A DNA stretch of 13,818 nt, from positions 1 to 13,818 of the forward strand of contig JAITHS010000143.1 in assembly GCA_031279875.1 (NCBI GenBank), written 5' to 3'. Shown piece by piece: positions 7,345 to 13,818 of the stretch. The position numbers and the translations under genes are program-made. The notes under the pieces are model-generated. The model made no database searches. It was not told the DNA's origin and saw nothing but the letters and a program-made list of their open reading frames with translations. Numbering within the stretch: position 1 is the stretch's first letter; every line of letters begins with the position of its first letter. This DNA comes from Tannerella sp. Its GTDB lineage: Bacteria; Bacteroidota; Bacteroidia; Bacteroidales; Tannerellaceae.

Positions 7345-9185
7345 GACGTATTAGGTATATAGTTTTTCATTTTTACTAATTCGTTTTTCGGGAAAGGTAT
7401 GTAGTCCATACCGTTGACCCACGCCGTTTGCCTGTCGGCGCCTAATGCTACGCGCTGATAGCGGAAGCCGGTGGGATAGTTTGCTGTGTCGGGCGTTTTC
7501 AACCGTACGGCGCGAATGCCGTAAAGCGTACCCGACATGATTGTCGGAGCGTCTTTCCAGCGACGTATATCACAATAGTAATGGAAACCTTCAAAGCATA
7601 ATTCCACTATACGCTCGTTTTTGATACGCGAGCGGAAGATGTCTTTGCTGCCGGTAAACCGGTTCAGGACGGGCGGCATACCGACACGCTGACGGATGAT
7701 ATTAACTGCTTCAAGCGCGGTGAGTTCGCTGCCGGGAGCGCGTCCTTCGGGTCCGTAAGCTTCGTTAACAGCCTCTGCATAGTTGAGGTATAACTCTCCG
7801 AGACGTATTATCGGGTCTGTAAGGCGTTGCGTTTTTACCGAAGAGTTCTGCGCCAGAGGGCCTGTTCGCTTACACTCGTAATAGCCGGTACGGGTGTAGC
7901 GGTCGGCAGGCGCGTCGGGCATAAGCGAGTTGGCCGGTTTAGTGCCGTCGTCTTCGATGTATAGCGAAGCATTGCCATATCCGTTGACGGCTTTTTGGTT
8001 GTAAATCACAGCGTTATCAAGGCGCGGGTCGCGATTGAGATAAGGATTTTGTTCGTTGTATTTGCCTTCTGCAATAGCTGTTGCGCGCTCGTCGTCGGTA
8101 TATAGCGGATAACCGTCAATAGTCTCAAAACGTGCAACAAAATTATCCGTCGGACATTGTCCGGAAGCGTTTGCCTGCCCCGAAAAGATGCGCGGGATGA
8201 ATGTTTCGAGGCTACCGGTGTTGTAGTTGAACGAGCCGGCGGCATAGCCCCACAACTGTTCGTTGGTGTAATCTGTGCCGTAGTAGTTGCGGGAGTAGTC
8301 TGATAGCGAAAGCAGAGCGTATCCATGTTCAATAGCCGTATCAAGCGCGTCTTTGCAAGCAGCGGCGGCTTCTATCCATAGCGCCGGGTCGTTTGACGGA
8401 TTGTTGAGGGGGCTTGCCAGATAGAGTAATGCTCTGGCTTTGAATGCTTTCGCCGTACAGCCGTTAGGTTTGTTCTGGTCTGGGTCAGCCAAATGTCCGG
8501 CTCCCGAAGCAGGGTCGCGCCGCATCTTACCTGCATCGGCAAAAAAAGTTGCTGCCGTCTCGAAATCGTCGGCGCATTTACGGATGAAATCGCCAACATC
8601 TTCGCGCGCCATATCCCACTCGTCGTCAGGGCCGAGAGAATGGTTTACGTAAGGTAAAGTGCCGTAAAGACGGAAGAGTTCAAAATGGCAGAAAGCGCGT
8701 ACAAAATAAGCCTGACCGAGAAAGTCGTTCTTTTCGTTTACGCTCAATTCCACTACACGGTCAATGTTTTCGATACATTTATTTACAATACGTATAGCTT
8801 TCCACGAGTGCGGCACCCGTGAGCGGTCTTTATAGTAGCCCATCCTGCCGGCAAATCCTTCTGATGCTTCGCCGCGTTTCGGTTGCTGGGCGTTCTGATT
8901 GCGCGCCATGTCACACATGTCGGTCAGCGATTCGAATGTCAATTTTTGGTCAAAGAGATGAAAAAACAGCGGATAGTGGGGTTTGATGTTCTGACCTGTG
9001 CCGGCATCATTACCCGCACCGTTATAGACGGAGTAGAGATAGTTTTTGAAGTTGGCGTAAACAGTGAATACCTGCTCGTCGTCGAGACCCGAATCGGGCG
9101 CATGGTCGAGGTATTCTTCGAGGCATGATGTGAGGCACAACATAAGCGCTGCTATCTGTATCTTATATAAAAAGTTATGTTTCAT
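7338..9185 (-). CDS. RagB/SusD family nutrient-uptake outer-membrane lipoprotein, first copy
   Basis: This 615-residue lipoprotein has a signal peptide ending in the lipobox LTSC (Cys 21), followed by LEEYLDHAPDSGLDDEQVF, a standard start for mature SusD. The helix signature FVRAFCHFELFRLYGTLPYV lies about one quarter of the way in and marks the TPR scaffold. NPYLNRDPRLDNAVIYN and KNERIVELCFEGFHYYCDIR with R-W mark the C-terminal SusD_RagB region, and the tail YIPFPKNELVKMKNYIPN is typical. It should form the surface lid of the full-length SusC encoded 12 bases upstream and bind the target glycan. Its stop codon lies inside the start of the next gene, the short SusC, linking the two Sus pairs in one transcript. 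Confidence 0.96.
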   Translation of the reverse strand: MKHNFLYKIQIAALMLCLTSCLEEYLDHAPDSGLDDEQVFTVYANFKNYLYSVYNGAGNDAGTGQNIKPHYPLFFHLFDQKLTFESLTDMCDMARNQNAQQPKRGEASEGFAGRMGYYKDRSRVPHSWKAIRIVNKCIENIDRVVELSVNEKNDFLGQAYFVRAFCHFELFRLYGTLPYVNHSLGPDDEWDMAREDVGDFIRKCADDFETAATFFADAGKMRRDPASGAGHLADPDQNKPNGCTAKAFKARALLYLASPLNNPSNDPALWIEAAAACKDALDTAIEHGYALLSLSDYSRNYYGTDYTNEQLWGYAAGSFNYNTGSLETFIPRIFSGQANASGQCPTDNFVARFETIDGYPLYTDDERATAIAEGKYNEQNPYLNRDPRLDNAVIYNQKAVNGYGNASLYIEDDGTKPANSLMPDAPADRYTRTGYYECKRTGPLAQNSSVKTQRLTDPIIRLGELYLNYAEAVNEAYGPEGRAPGSELTALEAVNIIRQRVGMPPVLNRFTGSKDIFRSRIKNERIVELCFEGFHYYCDIRRWKDAPTIMSGTLYGIRAVRLKTPDTANYPTGFRYQRVALGADRQTAWVNGMDYIPFPKNELVKMKNYIPNTSW

Positions 9186-9197
9186 ATAATTAATGAT

Positions 9198-12100
9198 TTA
9201 AAATGAAATATCAAGACCGGCTTTAATAGTTCTCATTTGCGGATAATTGCCGTAAAGGAGATAAGTATTTTCGGGGTCGCCTTCGATGAGTGACGTAAAG
9301 GTGAGCAGGTTATTGCCTGTCAGATAAAGTTTTACGTTCTTGATACCTGTAAGGCGGTTCAGTGTCTTCGACTGCAAGGAATAGCCTATATGCAGTTCTT
9401 TGAAGCGGAGGAAATCGGCGTTACGCCACGATTTACCGAATATTTTGCCGCTGTATCCGGCGGCTGTCTGCCCTTCGGCAGAGCCTGACCATATAAGGTT
9501 GGAGGCGTAAGATGGCGCATAGTGTAGCGCGCCGTGATTGCCGTTGGGGTTCCAGGGAGCATAGTAGTCTAATTGAGAAACGTGAATATTGTAGTTTCCT
9601 TTGTAAAACTCGTATTCATACAGCTGGTCAAAGTTGATGTATTTACCGGCGTATCCGTGAAAGAGGACGCTGAGATCGAAGTTGCGCCACTGAAAACCGG
9701 CTGCAAACGAGTAGTTGATGGGCGGCTGCGTTGAGCCTTTCATGCGGGTCAGGTCGTCGCGGTTTATCAAGCCGTCGCCCATATAATCAAGGTATTTGTA
9801 GTCGCCAACTACTAATCCGCCAATGTCGGGAAGCGCCGAAACGCTACTGTGTATATCATCGACAGAGGTATAGAAACCATTGCCTGTCAGATATATACCT
9901 GATGTTTGGGCGCCTACTGCCGTACCTGCTTTCTTTTGGTGAGAAAGAGCATACGGAGCGTCGTCCTGATATACTATCCTGTTTTCGTTGAAGCCGAAGT
10001 TGCCGCGCACGAAGAACATACGGTTGCGGTCGATGCGTTTGCGATACTCGGCTTCGACCTCCATTCCGTGCTTCTTTATCTCGCCTTTGTTGAGTTCTTT
10101 GTAATTGTTGCCTACCCACATCGGAACGGTGTTGGTGACGGAAATAAGTATCTTGTCGCGGTATTCGTCGAAGAAATCAAGATTGATTGTCAAGTCGTTG
10201 TTCAAAAAACCGAGTTCTATACCCAAGTCTCGCTTGCGTGCTCTTTCCCATTGTGCTACAGTGTTTGCCGACGGCTCTTCTTTGATTGAGCCGTTGGCGT
10301 CTTTAGTGTAATTGCTGATATAGAGCCATCTGTTGGCGGCATAGTCGCTTCCTACGAGACCGTCGGAGTAGCGAAATTTTGCTTTGCTAAACCACTGGGG
10401 TATAACTTTTTTGAAGAAGTTTTCTTCCGACAGAACCCATCCCACAGCCGCTGAGGGGAAGAAACCGAAGCGATTATCCGGTGCGAAACGTTCCGAGCCG
10501 GTATATCCCATGTTGAGTTCCAAAAGGTAACGGTGAGCAAAATCGTAAGTGCCGCGAGCCACTACTGCTTCGTTATAATAAGGATATTCGGTGCCGCGAT
10601 CTTTTTCCTGACGGTTCAATAGCAGCAGTGCGGTAGCGGTGTGGTCGCCGAAAGTGCGGTCGTAATTGAGCGACATGTCATAATAGATGTCGTGATAATA
10701 GCCGTCGCTAAGCCCTCCTACGGTGGTATAAATCGGATTGTCGGTATAAACTTCGCGGGTGGCGCCTTCGCGCTTCCACGGATTCATCGTACCATCGTCA
10801 TATTTCGCCCAGTCAATCGAATAGCTGACATTTTGATATTCGGTCGAAAGAGAGTTGTATTTATAATATGTACTTAAAGAAAATTTGCCTTTGGCAGTCA
10901 GTCCTTTGGTGATAAAATCAAGTTTTTGTTCTATCATGATGTCCGAAAATAACTGTGAATCGGTAAATTGCCTGAATCTGCCGCCTGCAAGTCCGAAATA
11001 TGGGTTATAAATATTTGTGTCGCCAATGTCGTAAATAAGACGGTCTTCGGCAAGACCGGGGTAGTCGGTGTCGGGGATCGCTTCCATCACCCATGCCGGA
11101 TAGTAGAGCGGTACTTTGGTGGTGCTGGCACCAAAAACATAACTCCACAACGCTGCTTCTCCCATATTACCTGTCATGCCGGTATAAACGGGCTGATTTT
11201 GAATGCCGACATTGCCGCCAAGATTGAACGCGAGTAACGTACTCTTTGTCAAGTTGAAATCAAGGTTGATGCGATAGTTTACACGGTTGTAATAAAACTC
11301 GGTGTCTAACTTCCCCGATTTAAACGATTCAAAGAAAGAGCCTTGATGCGAGAAGCCAACGGTCGAAAAGTAGCGTACAAAGTCATTGCCTCCCCTGATG
11401 TTGAAATTGGCATTCCACGCAGGAGCAAAAGGCTTTGTCAGTTCGGTGAACCAATCCGTGTCGGGATAACGAATGGCATTGATAGGCGACGAAGGCTTGC
11501 GGTACTCTTCCAACTCGCGCTGCGAAGTGAGGGCGGTAAACTGACGGTCGTTCATGTGGGCGCGGTTGAGCATCGACATCGTTGTGTATCCGTCAACGTG
11601 TTTCGCCACATTGATAGGATTTTGTACGCCATACGAGAACGTGAAGTTCATATCCGGCTTGCTGTCGGTACCGCGTTTGGTGGTAACGATTATTACTCCG
11701 TTAGCTCCTTTTGCGCCGAATACTGCCGTAGCAGAGGCGTCTTTGAGTACGGAGATAGTGTTGACTTCGTTAGGGTCGAGGCTCGAAAAGTCGCGCTCAA
11801 CGCCGTCAACGAGGACTAAGGGACTGGAGTTGTTAAAACTCGATAGTCCGCGAATGATGATTTCGGCGTCGTCGCTGCCGGGCATTCCCGAACGCTGTAT
11901 CGTAGTAACGCCCGATACTTTGCCGTAGAGCGACGTAGTGATGTTGGTTTGACCTGTTTTCACTAATTCGTCGCCTTTGACTTGTGATACCGCGCCTACT
12001 ACACTTTCCTTGCGCTGCACGCCGTATCCGACTACAAGTACCTCATCAAGAGCCGTAGTGCCGCTCTCCAACTTAATTAAGTAAGATGTTTCTTTTGTTA

Positions 12101-12362
12101 ACGGTACATTAACGGTTTGGTAACCAATGTATGACACCTGCAAACTGCCTTTTAGCGGGACGCTGAGTTCAAATTTGCCGTCAGCGTCGGTAGCCGCACC
12201 GGTCGTTGTCCCCGCCAGCGCTACCGTCGCGCCGGCAACAGGCTCTTCCGTCTCGTCAACCACCGTGCCGCGTATCTTCCGCAAGTCGTTTTGAGCCGTC
12301 ACCGCTTGATAGCATATCATCATAAGCAGAAACATGTACTTTAAGGTATTCCTTATTTTCAT
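9198..12362 (-). CDS. SusC/RagA-type TonB-dependent outer-membrane transporter, full-length
   Basis: This 1054-residue protein is the first gene of the operon. Signal peptide is residues 1-23 (AVTA then Gln). Residues about 29-98 form a CarboxypepD_reg-like domain (KIRGTVVDETEEPVAGATV and YIGYQTVNVPL). A linker with LDEVLVVGYG at about 105-114 serves as the TonB-box region. The plug (about 116-230) shows the SusC hallmarks IIIRGLSSFNNSSPLVLVDG and ATAVFGAKGANGVIIVTTKR. The rest is the barrel, ending GLDISF with a C-terminal Phe. No anti-sigma-interacting (STN) domain precedes the CarboxypepD_reg domain, so regulation through an ECF sigma/anti-sigma pair is not suggested by this protein. It is paired with the susD gene 12 bases downstream. 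The ATG at 12362 is about 30 bases after a good Bacteroidota -7 promoter box. I see no sign of disruption. Confidence 0.96.
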   Translation of the reverse strand: MKIRNTLKYMFLLMMICYQAVTAQNDLRKIRGTVVDETEEPVAGATVALAGTTTGAATDADGKFELSVPLKGSLQVSYIGYQTVNVPLTKETSYLIKLESGTTALDEVLVVGYGVQRKESVVGAVSQVKGDELVKTGQTNITTSLYGKVSGVTTIQRSGMPGSDDAEIIIRGLSSFNNSSPLVLVDGVERDFSSLDPNEVNTISVLKDASATAVFGAKGANGVIIVTTKRGTDSKPDMNFTFSYGVQNPINVAKHVDGYTTMSMLNRAHMNDRQFTALTSQRELEEYRKPSSPINAIRYPDTDWFTELTKPFAPAWNANFNIRGGNDFVRYFSTVGFSHQGSFFESFKSGKLDTEFYYNRVNYRINLDFNLTKSTLLAFNLGGNVGIQNQPVYTGMTGNMGEAALWSYVFGASTTKVPLYYPAWVMEAIPDTDYPGLAEDRLIYDIGDTNIYNPYFGLAGGRFRQFTDSQLFSDIMIEQKLDFITKGLTAKGKFSLSTYYKYNSLSTEYQNVSYSIDWAKYDDGTMNPWKREGATREVYTDNPIYTTVGGLSDGYYHDIYYDMSLNYDRTFGDHTATALLLLNRQEKDRGTEYPYYNEAVVARGTYDFAHRYLLELNMGYTGSERFAPDNRFGFFPSAAVGWVLSEENFFKKVIPQWFSKAKFRYSDGLVGSDYAANRWLYISNYTKDANGSIKEEPSANTVAQWERARKRDLGIELGFLNNDLTINLDFFDEYRDKILISVTNTVPMWVGNNYKELNKGEIKKHGMEVEAEYRKRIDRNRMFFVRGNFGFNENRIVYQDDAPYALSHQKKAGTAVGAQTSGIYLTGNGFYTSVDDIHSSVSALPDIGGLVVGDYKYLDYMGDGLINRDDLTRMKGSTQPPINYSFAAGFQWRNFDLSVLFHGYAGKYINFDQLYEYEFYKGNYNIHVSQLDYYAPWNPNGNHGALHYAPSYASNLIWSGSAEGQTAAGYSGKIFGKSWRNADFLRFKELHIGYSLQSKTLNRLTGIKNVKLYLTGNNLLTFTSLIEGDPENTYLLYGNYPQMRTIKAGLDISF

Positions 12363-12391
12363 TGTTATTCGGTTTTAGTTAAAATTTGCCG

Positions 12392-12399
12392 CAAATATA
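12392..12399 (-). promoter_or_regulatory. Candidate -7 promoter box (TAnnTTTG type) for the PUL operon
   Basis: Read on the minus strand this is TATATTTG, a full match to the Bacteroidota primary-sigma consensus TAnnTTTG. It would place the transcription start near 12385 and give a leader of about 20 bases before the first SusC start codon. It is the only such match in the minus-strand gap. The -33 TTTG element is not ideally placed: the nearest, at 12424-12427, is about 24 bases away where roughly 20 is usual. This fits a promoter that relies on an activator. Confidence 0.6.
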
Positions 12400-12419
12400 G
12401 ACAACAAAACAATTCCCGA

Positions 12420-12456
12420 TTTGCAAAATCGTACTTTTTTGTTTGCACAATCGTAC
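12420..12456. repeat. Pair of 15-base direct repeats, 22 bases apart: candidate activator site
   Basis: On the plus strand TTTGCAAAATCGTAC (12420-12434) recurs as TTTGCACAATCGTAC (12442-12456) with one mismatch. The start-to-start spacing of exactly 22 bases equals two helical turns. Relative to the inferred transcription start the pair covers about -35 to -71. Direct repeats with this spacing and position are typical of AraC-type DNA-binding domains, including those of hybrid two-component regulators that control many PULs. The role is inferred; the repeats themselves are plain in the sequence. Confidence 0.6.
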
Positions 12457-12503
12457 AAAAACGATGATTGTCCGTAATTTCCTGACTTCGTCGCCTGTTT
12501 TTT

Positions 12504-12549
12504 GAAAAAAAATTCCTCAAACTTGAAAATATTGTAAAGTTTGAGGAAT
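12504..12549 (-). terminator. Intrinsic terminator after the subtilase gene
   Basis: Bases 12512-12524 (ATTCCTCAAACTT) and 12537-12549 (AAGTTTGAGGAAT) form a perfect 13-base-pair stem with a 12-base loop. Read on the minus strand the stem is followed at once by seven to eight T residues (12512 down to 12505). It begins 25 bases past the protease stop codon. On the plus strand there is no T tract after the stem, so it acts for minus-strand transcripts only. It separates the protease transcript from the PUL promoter. Confidence 0.88.
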
Positions 12550-12574
12550 GTTATTGCGTTGACACCGGGACGCC

Positions 12575-13818
12575 CTACGGAATTATCGGTATTTCAACAG
12601 GGATTTCTATCATATTCCTTACAGTTGTGTAAAGCGGAACTTCTTGGGCTTGTGTTTCTAATGAAACAATCAATGAGTAATGCGCTTTATGATCCACTTT
12701 ACCCAATTGTTTTCTTTCTCGCCACCAACCTATTACAGGAAAAACAGCAATATAGTGACTTGTCGCTAATTCTGCCGCCGTTCCTTCCCAAATATCAGAA
12801 TGAATAGAACCTGAATTACGATTATCTATACCTATTTTCCATTTACCGCTTGAGTTATTACTATTATGCTCATAATCATCGTCTCTCACGGCTTTATTTA
12901 TTCTTTGCTTGAATACTGTTAGGTCTTCGGTTGAATTGTTAATGTCAAAGCGGAGTCCATGAGATTGATAACGATATTTGTCTTTCCAACCTATTTCACC
13001 GGCTCCCGGCTGAATGAAATAAGACAGTGTTATTCTCAATATCACGTCGTTATCACCCATAGAAGAAAGCAATTCGCTTGGCCACGGTAAATCATAAATT
13101 TGGATATCTTTGGTTGTCCCATTTGAGTTGATAAGTTCAAAGGGTTGTATGATTTCTTCTGCAATGAATGTAAATGCGCTTTCATGACTGTATATGGCTT
13201 TATCCAAATCCGGAATACCATACCCAAATACTTTTAAAAGTTTTTTATAATCACCTCTATTGCTTTGTTTTATATTCATTTGGTTTATCATCGCATTATC
13301 CCAATTTGCAGAATGGACAATTAAACCTCTAATCGTTTCGGGTCTCGCATTAGGATATTCGTAAGCGATTTTTGCCGCGAACCATGATGCTTGAGCCGTT
13401 GCTGCACTTGTGGCGTTTATTGTTTCAAACGGCTTTAAATTAAAAGTTTTTGATGTTGATAACAAATCCAAATCTTCATGTGAGGTAATAGTATCATCAG
13501 GTGCTTTTAATAGATTGCCTCCTTCAAACACAACATCAGGTTTAACAGGCCATTTCTTTTCCCACATCAGGGAGGTTGTGCTATATGGGGATAATTCACC
13601 TTCTTTTGCAAGTGGTGTATATGCTGAATATCTCGGATCATTAACTTTGATTTTCTTTGTATATGCACCAATTGTCAGGGCATTCCACGACTGCGCCGGA
13701 TTTTCGACTGATGCAGTATGATTAGAGTTGGGATAGTTTTCCCAATCTGATTCATCGCGAATATTACCTGCCGAGATAATTATCAGTTTAGTTTCTTCGC
13801 CGTCTCCAAATGTCAGAT
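12575..13818 (-). CDS. Subtilisin-like (S8) serine protease, C-terminal part; IetS-like
   Basis: The frame enters from beyond the right edge and gives 413 residues before a TAG stop. The internal ATG at 13567 is not the start, because the same frame upstream encodes essential protease sequence. Visible features are LIIISAGN (oxyanion-hole Asn, about residue 18), NPAQSWNALTIGAYT, KPDVVFEGGNLL, and the catalytic serine in INATSAATAQASW (Ser about 137, bases 13406-13408), where the usual Gly before Thr-Ser is Ala. The catalytic Asp and His would lie upstream, outside the window. After the protease domain come RGLIVHSANW, a GYGIPDLDKAI segment, and a long C-terminal region with VILRITLSYFIQPGAGEIGW and SHGLRFDINN. 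This layout matches my memory of the IetS proteases that work with an AAA ATPase. No signal peptide can be assessed. Base composition looks more AT-rich than in the Sus genes, and the gene has its own terminator, so it is a separate unit. Confidence 0.88.
   Translation of the reverse strand, partial: LTFGDGEETKLIIISAGNIRDESDWENYPNSNHTASVENPAQSWNALTIGAYTKKIKVNDPRYSAYTPLAKEGELSPYSTTSLMWEKKWPVKPDVVFEGGNLLKAPDDTITSHEDLDLLSTSKTFNLKPFETINATSAATAQASWFAAKIAYEYPNARPETIRGLIVHSANWDNAMINQMNIKQSNRGDYKKLLKVFGYGIPDLDKAIYSHESAFTFIAEEIIQPFELINSNGTTKDIQIYDLPWPSELLSSMGDNDVILRITLSYFIQPGAGEIGWKDKYRYQSHGLRFDINNSTEDLTVFKQRINKAVRDDDYEHNSNNSSGKWKIGIDNRNSGSIHSDIWEGTAAELATSHYIAVFPVIGWWRERKQLGKVDHKAHYSLIVSLETQAQEVPLYTTVRNMIEIPVEIPIIP

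Noticed and set aside
9906..10289. A 127-codon plus-strand open frame opposite the susC1 barrel region
   Set aside because: It is antisense to conserved barrel sequence, and its hydrophobic look arises from the complement of SusC codons.
11343..11819. A 158-codon plus-strand open frame opposite susC1
   Set aside because: It lies entirely antisense to the plug-coding part of a well-supported SusC and has no domain, signal peptide or promoter. Long antisense frames are common opposite these genes.
12448..12470. Imperfect inverted repeat ACAATCGT / ACGATGATTGT as an operator
   Set aside because: The arms match only with an inserted GAT. The 22-base direct repeat explains the region better.
12575..13567. 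Protease gene starting at the ATG at 13567
   Set aside because: The same frame upstream encodes SAGN and other S8 core sequence up to the window edge, so this Met is internal.

Overview
The window comes from a Bacteroidota genome, most likely a Bacteroidales member. It carries two SusC/SusD pairs, a DUF1735/DUF4361-type lipoprotein, short type II signal peptides on several proteins, no clear Shine-Dalgarno sequences, and a TAnnTTTG-type -7 promoter box. All real genes are on the minus strand, so transcription runs from high to low coordinates.

Right edge (about 12575-13818): the C-terminal 413 residues of a subtilisin-like (S8) serine protease, cut by the window end. It retains the oxyanion-hole Asn (SAGN) and the catalytic Ser (in NATSAAT). 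Its C-terminal half resembles the IetS-type proteases, which pair with an AAA ATPase (IetA) in plasmid-stability and anti-phage modules. The partner, if present, would lie beyond the window. A strong intrinsic terminator (12504-12549) follows the gene.

Control region (12363-12574): the terminator, two 15-base direct repeats exactly 22 bases apart (a candidate operator), and one -7 box about 30 bases before the first SusC start codon.

Polysaccharide utilization locus (1-12362): a tightly packed operon of seven genes in the order susC1, susD1, susC2 (short form), susD2, DUF1735/DUF4361 lipoprotein, agarase-like clan GH-A glycoside hydrolase, and an unknown lipoprotein truncated by the left edge. 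Junctions range from a 7-base overlap to a 31-base gap. The inferred arrangement is that surface lipoproteins (SusD1, SusD2, the DUF4361 protein, possibly the last lipoprotein) bind a glycan, the lipid-anchored hydrolase cuts it, and two TonB-dependent transporters import the products. No regulator and no second enzyme are in the window, so the substrate cannot be assigned.

No tRNA, rRNA, CRISPR array, insertion sequence or origin was seen.
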